From: Variibacter gotjawalensis
GTDB lineage: Bacteria > Pseudomonadota > Alphaproteobacteria > Rhizobiales > Xanthobacteraceae
Reading direction: 5' to 3'
Length of the DNA stretch: 64,000 nt
NCBI RefSeq assembly: GCF_002355335.1
Contig: NZ_AP014946.1
Span: 3,115,501 to 3,179,500 of the forward strand
Below the pieces are notes generated by a model that saw only the letters and a list, made by a program, of their open reading frames with translations, was not told the origin of the DNA and did not search any database. Position numbers and translations under genes: made by a program. Positions 17,282-27,136 of the stretch are shown one piece after another; position 1 is the first letter of the stretch; each line of letters starts with the position of its first letter.

Positions 17282-18781
17282 TCAGAGCCGCCCGGTCCCC
17301 ACAAATCGCTTGAGAATGCTGGGGTAAACATCTGAAATATCGTCAGCTATGAGTCCCACGCCAAAAGCGTTCGCCGCCTCTCCATGCAACCACACGGCCG
17401 CGCAAGCGGCTTCGAATCCCGGCATCGATTGCGCGAGCAAGCCGGCCACCGTGCCCGCCAGCACGTCGCCCGAACCCGCCGTCGCCAGCCAGGGCGGCGC
17501 GTTGTCATTGATTGCCGCCCGGCCATCCGGCGCGGCAATGACGGTATCGGGACCCTTCAAGACAACGACCGCCCCGCTCTGCCGCGCAGCCTCTCGGGCT
17601 CGGTCGGGTTTCGAACCCGGCATCTCGCCGAACAGCCGCGCGAACTCGCCCTCGTGCGGTGTCAGCACCGCAGTCCGCGACTTCCGGATCGTAGACGTTA
17701 GGCCCGGCAGGTTATTCACGAAGCTCGTCAGCGCGTCGGCATCGAGCACCATCGCGACGTGAGACTGCGCTGCCGCACGCACCATCTGCCGCATCGCTTG
17801 GCCGACCCCGCCGCCCGGTCCGACAACCGCCGCCGTAAACCGTCGATCGCTGAGCATCGCACGGAAAGTTTCCGCATTCGGAACCTCTCGCACCATCACG
17901 GCGAGGTTGCTGGCCGTATGCACCACAAGTGCATCCGTCGGGCTCGCGATCGAAACGAGACCCGCGCCGGTGCGCAGCGCCGACCGAGCCGCGAGCCGCG
18001 AGGCGCCGGTCGAGGTCAGCCCGCCCGAATGCACCGCGACATGACCACGCGCGTATTTGTGGCCATCGAGGCGCGGCATCGGGAAGTCTCGCGCCCAAAG
18101 CGCCGGAAAATTGTGAAACGTCCGCGGCTTAATCTCGGAGAGCACTGTCGCCGGGATCCCGATATCCGTGCACGTGACAGCGCCGCAGTGCACCCGTCCC
18201 GGAAACAGCAAATGCCCAGGTTTTAAGCGAAAGAACGTCACGGACGCCGTGGCTTTGACCGCCACCCCCAACTCGGCGCCGCTGTCGCCGGAAATCCCGC
18301 TCGGCAGATCGACCGACAGAACCTTCGCGCCGCTTGTATTCATCGCCTGGATCGTTCGCCGCGCCGCGCCGTCGACCGGCCGCGCCAAGCCGGCGCCGAA
18401 CAGCGCGTCTATAACGAGAGCATCTCCGCTGAAATCGATCGCGTCCGGCGTCAAAACATCGCGACTCCAGCGCTTGGCGGCATCTGCCGCGTCGCCTTTC
18501 AGGCGATTTCGCTCGCCGACGAGAAAAACGCGAACACTCCGGCCGCGCTCAGCTAAAAGCCGCGCTGCGACAAACCCGTCGCCGCCATTGTTGCCGGGCC
18601 CGCAGACGATCGCGATGCTTCCGGACGGCACCAACGCCTCAGCGGCCTCGGCAACAGCGGCCCCCGCAGCCTCCATCAGGTCGATCCCCGGGGTGCCTGC
18701 CGAAATGGCAGCACGATCTGCGCTGTTCATCTCCGCTGTCGTCAGCAGCTCGATCTTCGCCTCTCCAGCCCCATTGTGCAT
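17282..18781 (-). CDS. nnr: bifunctional NAD(P)H-hydrate repair enzyme Nnr
   Basis: A 499-residue fusion of NAD(P)HX epimerase (YjeF_N, about 1-215) and ADP-dependent NAD(P)HX dehydratase (ribokinase-like, about 230-495), which repairs hydrated NADH/NADPH. The epimerase has CGPGNNGGDGFVAARLLAER; the dehydratase has VGPGGGVGQ and the GSGDVLAGTVAGLL anion-hole motif near the end. The ATG at 18781 is used because the peptide IELLTTAEMNSADR that opens the family follows soon after; the open frame continues 87 bases up, toward the glnB promoter. It diverges from glnB, fitting the common alphaproteobacterial nnr/glnB arrangement. Confidence 0.93.
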   Translation of the reverse strand: MHNGAGEAKIELLTTAEMNSADRAAISAGTPGIDLMEAAGAAVAEAAEALVPSGSIAIVCGPGNNGGDGFVAARLLAERGRSVRVFLVGERNRLKGDAADAAKRWSRDVLTPDAIDFSGDALVIDALFGAGLARPVDGAARRTIQAMNTSGAKVLSVDLPSGISGDSGAELGVAVKATASVTFFRLKPGHLLFPGRVHCGAVTCTDIGIPATVLSEIKPRTFHNFPALWARDFPMPRLDGHKYARGHVAVHSGGLTSTGASRLAARSALRTGAGLVSIASPTDALVVHTASNLAVMVREVPNAETFRAMLSDRRFTAAVVGPGGGVGQAMRQMVRAAAQSHVAMVLDADALTSFVNNLPGLTSTIRKSRTAVLTPHEGEFARLFGEMPGSKPDRAREAARQSGAVVVLKGPDTVIAAPDGRAAINDNAPPWLATAGSGDVLAGTVAGLLAQSMPGFEAACAAVWLHGEAANAFGVGLIADDISDVYPSILKRFVGTGRL

Positions 18782-18894
18782 ATTATCTAGGCGACTTGAT
18801 GTGTGAATAGGCAGCGCGTACGGTACTGGTCGCCTGTCAGAGCGCCAAACTGCGAAATCGCGCAGCAAATCCGGCGATTATCCTGGCGGGATTT

Positions 18895-18910
18895 TGGCAC
18901 GAGACCTGCA
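18895..18910 (+). promoter_or_regulatory. sigma-54 (RpoN) promoter of glnB-glnA
   Basis: The sequence TGGCACGAGACCTGCA matches the -24/-12 consensus TGGCACG-N4-TTGCA with one mismatch and the exact GG-N10-GC spacing. Transcription would start about 12 bases downstream, some 45 bases before the glnB ATG. This fits NtrC-dependent nitrogen control of glnB-glnA known in rhizobia. I did not find a convincing NtrC enhancer. Confidence 0.75.
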
Positions 18911-18949
18911 AACGCTTCGCCTGCCTTCACCGGCGGCGTTGCTGGCTGA

Positions 18950-19306
<357 letters not shown>

Positions 19307-19359
19307 GTCACCTTCCTCCAACCCCTCCCATCGAACATCAAACAGGGAATACGCCCACG

Positions 19360-20772
19360 ATGACGAAGTCCGCCAAAGACGTCCTGAAACTCATCAAGGA
19401 CCAAGACGTGAAGTACGTCGACCTCCGCTTCACTGACCCGCGCGGCAAGTGGCAGCACGTGACGTTCGACATCAGCATGATCGACGAAGACATCTTCGCG
19501 GAAGGCACGATGTTCGACGGCTCGTCAATTGCTGGCTGGAAGGCGATCAACGAATCCGACATGTGCTTGATGCCGGATCCGGCAACGGCTTGCATCGACC
19601 CGTTCTTCGCCGAGACAACGTTGGTGATCACCTGCGACGTTCTCGAGCCGACCACGGGCGAGCCCTACAACCGCGATCCGCGCGGCATCGCCAAGAAGGC
19701 CGAAGCTCTCGTCAAGGCTTGGGGCATCGGCGACACCGTCTACGTCGGTCCGGAAGCCGAATTCTTCATCTTCGACGACGTCAAGTTCTCGGCCGAGCCG
19801 TACAAGACCGGCTTCAAGCTCGACTCGGTCGAACTGCCGACCAACTCGGACACCGATTACGAAGGCGGCAACCTCGGCCACCGCGTCGGCACCAAGAAGG
19901 GCTACTTCCCGGTTCCGCCGCAGGACTCCGCGCAGGACATGCGCACCGAGATGCTCGGCGCGATGGCTCGCATGGGCGCTCAAGTCGAAAAGCACCACCA
20001 CGAAGTGGCGTCCGCGCAGCATGAGCTGGGTCTGAAGTTCAACCCGCTCACCTACATGGCCGACCACATGCAGATCTATAAGTACTGCGTGCACCAGGTC
20101 GCCAACATCTACGGCAAGACCGCAACCTTTATGCCGAAGCCGATCTACGGCGACAACGGCTCGGGCATGCACGTCCACCAGTCGATCTGGAAGGGTGGCA
20201 AGCCGACCTTTGCGGGCAACAAGTACAACGATCTTTCGGAAACCTGCCTCTGGTACATCGGCGGCATCATCAAGCACGCCAAAGCACTGAACGCTTTCAC
20301 CAACCCGTCGACCAACTCGTACAAGCGTCTGGTCCCGGGCTACGAAGCGCCGGTGTTGCTGGCCTACTCGGCGCGTAACCGGTCGGCTTCGTGCCGTATT
20401 CCTTTTACGACGTCGCCGAAGGCAAAGCGCGTTGAAGTCCGCTTCCCGGATCCGGTTGCGAACCCGTATCTCGCCTTCGCCTCGATGCTGATGGCCGGCC
20501 TCGACGGCATCAAGAACAAGATCGATCCGGGTCCGGCAATGGACAAGGACCTTTACGATCTGCCGCCGAAGGAGCTCAAGAAGATTCCGACGGTCTGCGG
20601 CTCGCTGCGTGAAGCGCTCCAATCGCTCGATAAGGACCGCGGCTTCCTTAAGGCCGGCGAAGTGTTCGATGACGATTTCATCGACGCTTACATCGAGCTC
20701 AAGATGACGGAAGTCGCGCGCTTCGAAATGACGCCGCACCCGGTCGAGTTTGAGATGTACTACTCGGCGTAA
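19360..20772 (+). CDS. glnA: type I glutamine synthetase
   Basis: A 470-residue GSI-beta subunit that makes glutamine from glutamate, ammonia and ATP. Early residues [17 protein letters not shown], the ATP-binding [18 protein letters not shown] and the adenylylation site [13 protein letters not shown] (Tyr near 398) are all present. The latter two mark the adenylylated class regulated by GlnE and P-II. It is cotranscribed with glnB and ends at an intrinsic terminator. Confidence 0.97.
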   Translation: MTKSAKDVLKLIKDQDVKYVDLRFTDPRGKWQHVTFDISMIDEDIFAEGTMFDGSSIAGWKAINESDMCLMPDPATACIDPFFAETTLVITCDVLEPTTGEPYNRDPRGIAKKAEALVKAWGIGDTVYVGPEAEFFIFDDVKFSAEPYKTGFKLDSVELPTNSDTDYEGGNLGHRVGTKKGYFPVPPQDSAQDMRTEMLGAMARMGAQVEKHHHEVASAQHELGLKFNPLTYMADHMQIYKYCVHQVANIYGKTATFMPKPIYGDNGSGMHVHQSIWKGGKPTFAGNKYNDLSETCLWYIGGIIKHAKALNAFTNPSTNSYKRLVPGYEAPVLLAYSARNRSASCRIPFTTSPKAKRVEVRFPDPVANPYLAFASMLMAGLDGIKNKIDPGPAMDKDLYDLPPKELKKIPTVCGSLREALQSLDKDRGFLKAGEVFDDDFIDAYIELKMTEVARFEMTPHPVEFEMYYSA

Positions 20773-20796
20773 GCCGTTCGGATCCAACATCAAGTC

Positions 20797-20828
20797 GAGG
20801 GCGTCTTTCGGGGCGCCCTCTTCTTTTG
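20797..20828 (+). terminator. intrinsic terminator after glnA
   Basis: GAGGGCG and CGCCCTC arms around a T/G-rich loop are followed by TTCTTTT, 25 bases after the glnA stop. This closes the glnB-glnA unit. Confidence 0.8.
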
Positions 20829-20906
20829 TGCATTGAAGTCGAAGACAGGACGCGATTGATCAGCCGCGAACCACGGCTCGATCGCATTTCTTCGGAATAT
20901 CAAGGG

Positions 20907-21149
20907 TCAAATAAGGAGGAAAACGAGTGTCAGGGCGGCAACGCCGCTTCCGAGCATCAGCCAGCCGACGATGGCCTCGCGATGCTGCGGACGACCGTAC
21001 TTTCCTTGAGCGCGCCGCTCCGCAATGAGATCGGCCTCATATTCTTCGGAGGTCGAAAAACTGCAGGCCAACGCGTATCCGGCTCGTTCGGCCGCAGTGC
21101 GCAGCTTTTGCTCGGTAAGGTCTTGCTCGCGGGGTGCCACAGTATCCAT
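20907..21149 (-). CDS. small protein with one C-terminal membrane helix
   Basis: An 80-residue predicted protein: a charged helical N-terminal part (about 1-58, with EEYEADLIAERRAQGKYG) and a single membrane helix at the end (IVGWLMLGSGVAALTLVFLL). This tail-anchor layout and sensible composition favour it over the overlapping frame that starts 11 bases upstream (20957-21160). I do not recognise the family. It converges on glnA and diverges from the PhoX-like gene; no strong ribosome site is visible. Confidence 0.5.
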   Translation of the reverse strand: MDTVAPREQDLTEQKLRTAAERAGYALACSFSTSEEYEADLIAERRAQGKYGRPQHREAIVGWLMLGSGVAALTLVFLLI

Positions 21150-21186
21150 GTGAAAAGCATGGCAGCTTAGTTTAAACAGAGCGTTG

Positions 21187-21204
21187 ACGTCATCGGCCCG
21201 TCAC
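21187..21204 (+). promoter_or_regulatory. candidate PHO box upstream of the PhoX-like gene
   Basis: ACGTCAT-cggc-CCGTCAC forms two 7-base direct repeats with the exact 11-base period of PhoB boxes (consensus CTGTCAT-N4-CTGTCAT). It matches 10 of 14 consensus positions. It lies 39 bases upstream of the start of a gene of a family commonly under PhoB control. No clear -10 element follows, so this is suggestive only. Confidence 0.4.
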
Positions 21205-21243
21205 ATCTGCGGTGTTTCTCCCGTCCATTGCGGAGAATGGAAT

Positions 21244-23220
21244 ATGAGCAATCTGATTGACAACCTGAGCCGGATGCAGGCCTTCGAGCGCTCGCACGAG
21301 AACGGCTCGAACCCCACTCAGAACCCGATTTTCTCCGACGTCCTCGACACGCGTCTCAGCCGTCGCGGTATCCTCGCGGGCTCGCTTGCGCTGCTGGCCG
21401 CGGGCACAGCCGACGCCGCGCCCAAGGCAAAGTCCACTAAGGCTACGACGCCACCGCCGTTCCGCTTCAAGGAAGTCGCTGCCGGCATCGACGAGCGCCA
21501 TCACGTCGCCGAAGGCTACGACGCCCACGTCCTTATCCGTTGGGGCGACCCAGTGATGCCCGGCGCGCCGAAGTTTGACCCTGAGAAGCAGACCGCAGCC
21601 GCGCAGCGTCTCCAGTTCGGCTACAACCCCGACTTCCTCGGCTACTTCCCGCTTCCGGGATCGAAGCCGAGCGATCACGGCTTGCTCACAGCCAATCAGG
21701 AATACACCAACGAAGAGTTGATGTTCCCGGGCCTCGGTCGCCAAGACCGCAAGGCGACGTTCTTGGGCATGACGCGCGAACTCGTCGACATCGAAATGGC
21801 GGCGCACGGCGGCACTGTGATCGAGGTGCGCAAAACCAAAGGCCGCTGGGAGGTCGTCCAGAATTCAAAATACGCGCGCCGCATTACCGCCGACACGCCG
21901 ATGACGATCAGCGGCCCGGCTGCCGGCCACGAGCGCATGCGCACAACGGCCGATCCGGAAGGCCGCACGGTTCTCGGCATGCTCGGCAATTGCGCCGGCG
22001 GCATCACGCCGTGGGGAACGTGGCTATCCGGCGAAGAAAACGTCCACGGCTACTTCACCGGCAAGCTCGCCGAAGGTCATCCCGAAACTGCAAACTATAA
22101 GCGATTTGGCATGCCGGGCGGCGGCTTCATCTGGGGCCGCTACCACGATCGCTTCGACGTCTCGAAAGATCCGAACGAGCCGAACCGCTTCGGTTGGGTC
22201 GTCGAGATCAATCCGTACGATCCGAAATCGCAGCCGAAGAAGCGCACTGCGCTCGGCCGCACCAAGCACGAAGGCGCGGCCGGCATCATCAATCGCGATA
22301 GCCGCTACGTTGTGTACCTCGGCGACGACGAGCGCTTCGAATACGTCTATCGTTTCGTCACGCGTGATCGCATCGATCACGAGAATCCGGCGGCGAATGC
22401 GGACATTCTCGATAACGGCATTCTCTCCGTTGCGCGCTACGACGCCGACGGCACGATCACGTGGCTCCCGCTGATTTTCGGACAGGGCCCGCTGACGGAA
22501 GCCAACGGCTTCAAGTCGCAAGGCGATGTGCTCATCGAAACGCGCCGCGCAGCCGATCTTCTTGGCGCAACCAAGATGGATCGTCCGGAAGACATCGAGG
22601 CGAACCCGGTGACGCAACATGTCTACGTCATGCTGACCAACAACGTGCGCCGCACCGCCGAGCAAGTCAGTCCTGCGAATCCGCGTCCCGATAACAAATT
22701 CGGTCACATCGTCGAGATGCTGCCGCCGGACGGCGATCACGCCGCGGATAAGTTCACCTGGAACATCCTGCTCCGTTGCGGCGATCCATCGATCGCGGAA
22801 GTCGGCGCAACCTTCAATCCTGAAACGACGAAAGATGGCTGGTTCGGCATGCCGGACAATTGCGCCGTCGATCACATGGGCCGCCTTTGGATCGCGACCG
22901 ACGGCAACTCGGCGGCCCGAACGGGCCGCGCCGACGGCGTGTGGGCGCTGGAAACCCAAGGCGAGAAACGCGCGACCGGCAAACTGTTCTTCCGCTGCCC
23001 GGCCGGTGCGGAGCTTTGCGGACCAATGTTCACGCCGAGCGACGAGACGCTGTTCGTCGCGGTTCAACATCCGGGCGAAGCCGACGACGAAGACCCGAAC
23101 GCCCAGCCGGCGACCTACGAGAAGCCGGCAACGCGTTGGCCGGACTTCAACCCGGCAATGCCCCCTCGCCCATCCATCGTCGCAATCACGCGGCGAGGCG
23201 GCGGCAAGATCGGAACGTAA
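21244..23220 (+). CDS. PhoX-family (DUF839) exported phosphatase-like protein
   Basis: A 658-residue protein of the PhoX/DUF839 family, a beta-propeller that in PhoX alkaline phosphatases holds an iron-calcium centre and releases phosphate from organic esters in the periplasm. The N-terminus has a ~36-residue lead, then a twin-arginine signal (TRLSRRGILAGSLALLAAGT), so folded Tat export is expected. Family blocks seen include NCAGGITPWGTWLSGEENVH, the repeat VYLGDDERFEYVYRF and PDNCAVDHMGRLWIATDGN. The ATG at 21244 follows GGAGAAT. A candidate PHO box lies upstream. Confidence 0.88.
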   Translation: MSNLIDNLSRMQAFERSHENGSNPTQNPIFSDVLDTRLSRRGILAGSLALLAAGTADAAPKAKSTKATTPPPFRFKEVAAGIDERHHVAEGYDAHVLIRWGDPVMPGAPKFDPEKQTAAAQRLQFGYNPDFLGYFPLPGSKPSDHGLLTANQEYTNEELMFPGLGRQDRKATFLGMTRELVDIEMAAHGGTVIEVRKTKGRWEVVQNSKYARRITADTPMTISGPAAGHERMRTTADPEGRTVLGMLGNCAGGITPWGTWLSGEENVHGYFTGKLAEGHPETANYKRFGMPGGGFIWGRYHDRFDVSKDPNEPNRFGWVVEINPYDPKSQPKKRTALGRTKHEGAAGIINRDSRYVVYLGDDERFEYVYRFVTRDRIDHENPAANADILDNGILSVARYDADGTITWLPLIFGQGPLTEANGFKSQGDVLIETRRAADLLGATKMDRPEDIEANPVTQHVYVMLTNNVRRTAEQVSPANPRPDNKFGHIVEMLPPDGDHAADKFTWNILLRCGDPSIAEVGATFNPETTKDGWFGMPDNCAVDHMGRLWIATDGNSAARTGRADGVWALETQGEKRATGKLFFRCPAGAELCGPMFTPSDETLFVAVQHPGEADDEDPNAQPATYEKPATRWPDFNPAMPPRPSIVAITRRGGGKIGT

Positions 23221-23229
23221 GCTCGGAAA

Positions 23230-24456
23230 TTAAGCGGCGCGCGGTTGCGTAACCGGCGGGGCTTCGATGATGACGTCGACGCTCGCGACACGGACGCAAT
23301 TGCGCCCCGCTTCCTTCGCGACATAAAGCGCACGGTCTGCGTCTGCGAGCAGCGTGATGAGTTTCGCATTGCGCGCCGCGAACGACACGCCGGCGCTCAG
23401 CGTTGCGCCGACAAGCTCGCCTTCAACTTCGATCGCTTCGCGCTGGAACATGAAGCGAAGCTGTTCGGCAACGACGGTCGCCTCATGCGGCGAAAGTCCC
23501 GGCAGCACGATCGCGAATTCTTCACCGCCCAACCGCCCGACGATGTCGATATCGCGCAGCATCTTGCGCGCCGTTGCGGCGAACCGTTGCAGCACACTGT
23601 CACCGACAAGATGGCCGAAGCAGTCGTTGATCCGTTTGAACGAGTCGAGGTCGATCAGGATGACCGCAGCTGTCGTCCCACTCCGGTTGATCTCTTGCAG
23701 CACCGCCTCGCTCTCGTCGAGAAACGCGCGGCGGGTGAAAAGTTGCGTTAGCGAGTCCGTGCGCGATTTGTGGCGATAGCTGAGCTCCATGCGCTCCTTC
23801 GCCATCGCGAGCACATTGCAGCCCATCACCACAATGTAGATCAGCGAAACCACGGACACGAGGCCGAACCACGACGAGCCTCTGAATAGCAGCGGAGCAG
23901 TCGGCAGGTCGACGAATTGCAGCATCGGAATGCGTGAGAGCAGCGCGGCGGCATAGACCAAGCTTGCAACAATCGCAGGCCAGCGCGAGACGAGATGCTC
24001 GCTACGGCCACGCCAGAACTCCGAAGCGCCAAGCGCGATGAAAGTCGACATCACGGCCGACATAATGACGATCCGCACCGGGACGCTGTCGGCAACGAGT
24101 GGGACTTGGCAGATCGCGATCCAGCCAAGCGCCGCCGCGATAATGGTCCCCGTCCGAACAGGGCGGCCTTCGAAGCTACGGGCCCCGCACCAGGATGCGC
24201 CGCATGCCAGAATGACCAAGGCATTCGCAACTTCGATGGATAAGACGTTCGGAATGCTTCCGCGGAGCGCGAGAAGCAGCGTACCGGTGCCACCGAGGAA
24301 ATAGCTGACGGCCCACCAAGCCAGGATCTTGTGCGATCGCGCGCGCCACCAGCTGATCATCAGCAGGACTGCCAACAGCGTCGTCAGCAGCATCGTGACG
24401 AGGGTTAGCGTCTGGATATGGAGAAACGAATTCTGCACGAACGAGGATCCAGCCAT
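23230..24456 (-). CDS. membrane diguanylate cyclase (GGDEF), copy 1
   Basis: A 408-residue protein with about six N-terminal membrane helices (residues 10-210) and a C-terminal GGDEF domain (about 225-390) that makes cyclic di-GMP. The active-site loop is GRLGGEEFAIVLPG. Five residues before it is RDID, a match to the RxxD inhibitory site, so product inhibition is likely. The DSLTQLFTRRAFLDE linker and LIDLDSFKRINDCFGHLVGD metal/substrate block are intact. It is followed upstream by a paralogue in the same direction; the shared layout points to tandem duplication. Confidence 0.92.
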   Translation of the reverse strand: MAGSSFVQNSFLHIQTLTLVTMLLTTLLAVLLMISWWRARSHKILAWWAVSYFLGGTGTLLLALRGSIPNVLSIEVANALVILACGASWCGARSFEGRPVRTGTIIAAALGWIAICQVPLVADSVPVRIVIMSAVMSTFIALGASEFWRGRSEHLVSRWPAIVASLVYAAALLSRIPMLQFVDLPTAPLLFRGSSWFGLVSVVSLIYIVVMGCNVLAMAKERMELSYRHKSRTDSLTQLFTRRAFLDESEAVLQEINRSGTTAAVILIDLDSFKRINDCFGHLVGDSVLQRFAATARKMLRDIDIVGRLGGEEFAIVLPGLSPHEATVVAEQLRFMFQREAIEVEGELVGATLSAGVSFAARNAKLITLLADADRALYVAKEAGRNCVRVASVDVIIEAPPVTQPRAA

Positions 24457-24575
24457 TCCCGGCAGAGTTGCACGAAGAGTGCTTATTCCCCATTAACGGC
24501 ACACCCTGTTTTTCGGCTTAACAGGACCGGGCAACTTTAAAGTAAATAGAGCGCAAAGTTTCGCGCCGAAGCCGA

Positions 24576-25787
24576 CTAAGCTGCTGCGGAATGGGCGTTT
24601 TCGCCTTGGTCCGCGTGAATCTCCACCTGTGCGACACGGACAATATTTCGGCCGCTTTCTTTGGCTGCATAAAGGGCCCGGTCGGCATCGGCCATCAAAG
24701 TCAGAAGCTTGGCATTGCCATGCATGGTTGAAACGCCCGCGCTCAAGGTCGCTTCGACCGCCTGGCCATCGACGATTCGCGCATTCGCATCGAACGTCTG
24801 CCGCAGACGTTCCGCATAGCCGGCAGCCTGGTCCGCCGGTTGATGCAACAGGACCGCGAATTCCTCGCCGCCGACCCGGCCGACGAGGCTTCGCGCCGGC
24901 AACTCGGCCGTAGCTGTTTGAGCCAGCGCCTGCAGAACCAGGTCGCCGACGAGATGACCGAACCGGTCATTGACCTGCTTGAAGCGGTCGAGGTCCACGA
25001 GAACTATCGAGATCGGCATCGCAGCCGCGTTCGCTTGTTCGACCCCGGCCTCGGCCTCATCGAGGAATGCGCCGCGATTGAGCAGCTGCGTCAGCGCGTC
25101 CGTGCGCGCTTGGTGACGATAAGCCAGCTCGCTGCGCTCCTTGGTCATCGCCAAAATGTTGCACGCCATGATCACGATGTAGACGAAGCCCAGCATCGCG
25201 ACGATCGTCAGCGAACCCTGCAAGTCCGACGGTGGCTTGTTCGCGCCAAACTCGACGAAAATCAGGAAGGGCACGCGCACGAACAGCATGATTCCGAGCG
25301 CTGCCATCGTAATGATCGCAGGCCATCGCGAAATCAAAGGCTCCCTGCGGCCGCGCCAGAATTCGTAGGCACCCGCGAGCAGAAATCCACCAATCCCGAT
25401 CGACACGATTGCCATGCGGATCGGCGGATTCATCCCGATCGCGGGCACGAGATACAGGGCGAGCCAGATAGCTAGCGGCGTAAACGCCCACCAAGCCTCA
25501 TACGAACGCCCTTCGAAGCGGCGCGCTGCAATCCAGGCACACGCGCCCGCAACGATGAACAGCCCATTGGACAACCCGAAGGGGAAGATCGGCGGCAACA
25601 AGCTGCGCATTGCAAGGAGCGGGATCGCGATCAGCAAGACCAAATAACTTCCGCCCCACCACGCCAAGGCGCGATGCTCCGGTGCTTGCCGCCAAGCGGC
25701 AAACAGGAGCCCGGCCAGCAGAAATGTGCTGAGCCCCGCGGCAAGAAAGAGGGTCGGCAAGTCGAGCAAAAGCGTCCTCGAGAACAC
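24576..25787 (-). CDS. membrane diguanylate cyclase (GGDEF), copy 2
   Basis: A 403-residue paralogue of the adjacent gene: about six membrane helices, then GGDEF with VGRVGGEEFAVLLHQ and the block VLVDLDRFKQVNDRFGHLVGD. Here the RxxD inhibitory site is missing (the equivalent position reads PARS), so it may not be product-inhibited. The open frame extends to 26006, but that would read back through the rpsI terminator; the GTG at 25787 gives a start directly before the first helix and a length matching the paralogue. No ATG is available in frame near there. Confidence 0.85.
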   Translation of the reverse strand: MFSRTLLLDLPTLFLAAGLSTFLLAGLLFAAWRQAPEHRALAWWGGSYLVLLIAIPLLAMRSLLPPIFPFGLSNGLFIVAGACAWIAARRFEGRSYEAWWAFTPLAIWLALYLVPAIGMNPPIRMAIVSIGIGGFLLAGAYEFWRGRREPLISRWPAIITMAALGIMLFVRVPFLIFVEFGANKPPSDLQGSLTIVAMLGFVYIVIMACNILAMTKERSELAYRHQARTDALTQLLNRGAFLDEAEAGVEQANAAAMPISIVLVDLDRFKQVNDRFGHLVGDLVLQALAQTATAELPARSLVGRVGGEEFAVLLHQPADQAAGYAERLRQTFDANARIVDGQAVEATLSAGVSTMHGNAKLLTLMADADRALYAAKESGRNIVRVAQVEIHADQGENAHSAAA

Positions 25788-25892
25788 GCGATATCCGAGG
25801 CGCCCATATGCGAGGCAAGCGCTTAAACCTAAGCGTGTAAGACGGCTAAACTCTTCTGAAAATTTGATCCAAATTTGGCCATCTAAATCGCA

Positions 25893-25918
25893 AAAGGGCG
25901 CCCAGTGGGCGCCCTTTG
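25893..25918 (-). terminator. intrinsic terminator after rpsI
   Basis: An 11-base perfect stem, AAAGGGCGCCC / GGGCGCCCTTT, lies 20 bases after the rpsI stop. On the minus strand the 3' arm ends in TTTTG. It separates rplM-rpsI from the GGDEF genes that follow on the same strand. Confidence 0.85.
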
Positions 25919-25938
25919 TAACGACGATCGTAGAAAGC

Positions 25939-26418
25939 TTAGCGCTTCGAGAACTGGAAGGAGCGGCGGGCTTTCGCGCGACCGTACTTCTTACGTTCGA
26001 CGACACGCGAGTCGCGCGTCAGGAAGCCTTCCTTCTTGAGCACGCCACGTAGATCCGGCTCGTAGTTGGTCAGCGCCTTTGAGAGGCCGTGACGCACAGC
26101 GCCCGCTTGACCCGAAAGACCACCGCCCGACACCGTGCAGATGACATCGTACTGGCCATTGCGGTTGGCGAGAACCAGCGGCTGCTGGATCAGCATGCGC
26201 AGCACCGGGCGTGCGAAATACGTCTCGAGCGTGCGGTCGTTGATAACGATCTTGCCGGCACCCGGCTTCACCCAAACGCGAGCGACAGCGTCTTTGCGCT
26301 TGCCGGTTGCGTAGGCACGGCCCTGCGGATCGATCTTCTGAACGTACTTCGGTGCCTCGTCGGCAGCCGTCGTCTTGAGCGAGCCCAAGCCTTCGAGCGA
26401 TTGAACGGTCTCAGCCAC
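25939..26418 (-). CDS. rpsI: 30S ribosomal protein S9
   Basis: A 159-residue S9. About 32 extra N-terminal residues typical of alphaproteobacteria precede the conserved body that begins [20 protein letters not shown] and ends with the basic [16 protein letters not shown], whose terminal Lys-Arg reaches toward the P-site tRNA. It starts two bases after the rplM stop and is translated with it. Confidence 0.97.
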   Translation of the reverse strand: MAETVQSLEGLGSLKTTAADEAPKYVQKIDPQGRAYATGKRKDAVARVWVKPGAGKIVINDRTLETYFARPVLRMLIQQPLVLANRNGQYDVICTVSGGGLSGQAGAVRHGLSKALTNYEPDLRGVLKKEGFLTRDSRVVERKKYGRAKARRSFQFSKR

Positions 26419-26420
26419 TG

Positions 26421-26888
26421 TTAGGCCCTCCGGGTATTTTTGCGGTTCATCGAAGCAACGTCGAGAGCCTCGGGCTGCTGCGCTTCGTGCGGGTGCGACG
26501 TACCCTTGTAGACGCGCAGATTGCCGAGCTGGCGACGGCCGAGCGGACCGCGCGGAAGCATACGCTCCACGGCCTTCTCGACGATGCGCTCCGGGAAGCG
26601 GCCATTGAGGATGAAATCGGCGCGGCGCTCTTTGATGCCGCCAATGAAGCCGGTGTGATGGTGATAGACCTTCTGCTGCAGCTTGCGGCCGGTCAGAACC
26701 ACCTTCTCGGCGTTGATGACGATGATGTTGTCGCCGTCGTCGACGTGCGGGGTGTAGCTAGCCTTGTGCTTGCCGCGCAGGCGCATGGCGATGATGGTTG
26801 CGAGGCGGCCGACGACGAGACCCTGCCCGTCGATCACGAACCACTTCTTCTCCACCTCGGCCGGTTTGGTCGAACGTGTTTGGAGCAT
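26421..26888 (-). CDS. rplM: 50S ribosomal protein L13
   Basis: A 155-residue L13. The conserved start region [20 protein letters not shown] and the signature block [20 protein letters not shown] are present. The ATG at 26888 gives the normal length; the open frame runs 78 bases further up but without family similarity. Forms the usual rplM-rpsI pair. About 250 bases of AT-richer sequence upstream should contain the operon promoter; no ribosomal leader motif was recognised. Confidence 0.96.
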   Translation of the reverse strand: MLQTRSTKPAEVEKKWFVIDGQGLVVGRLATIIAMRLRGKHKASYTPHVDDGDNIIVINAEKVVLTGRKLQQKVYHHHTGFIGGIKERRADFILNGRFPERIVEKAVERMLPRGPLGRRQLGNLRVYKGTSHPHEAQQPEALDVASMNRKNTRRA

Positions 26889-27136
26889 GGGTGTCGAAAT
26901 CCGAATGATTGAGGCCGCTTCTGCGACCGCTGGCGCGCTTCTATAGAGCGGCCGGAAATGCGTCAATAGCGATCTACATAAGATTATGCAGCAAAAACAA
27001 CATGATATCTTTTTGGTCTAATATTACCTCTGACCTAACCGTCGATCCCGCTGACTTTTTCCGCCTCCCTATCTCATTGCGAAACGCCAAAAAGACTCGC
27101 AAGCTGAAGCACATAAACGAGCCTTGAGAAACGCCG

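Noticed and set aside
19525-20793. 422-codon open frame on the minus strand
   Set aside because: Antisense to glnA; composition is typical shadow (Arg, Val, His rich) and no start signal is seen.
25788-26006. 73-codon extension of the second GGDEF gene
   Set aside because: It would pass through the rpsI terminator and overlap the rpsI end; the shorter form matches its paralogue in length and helix start.
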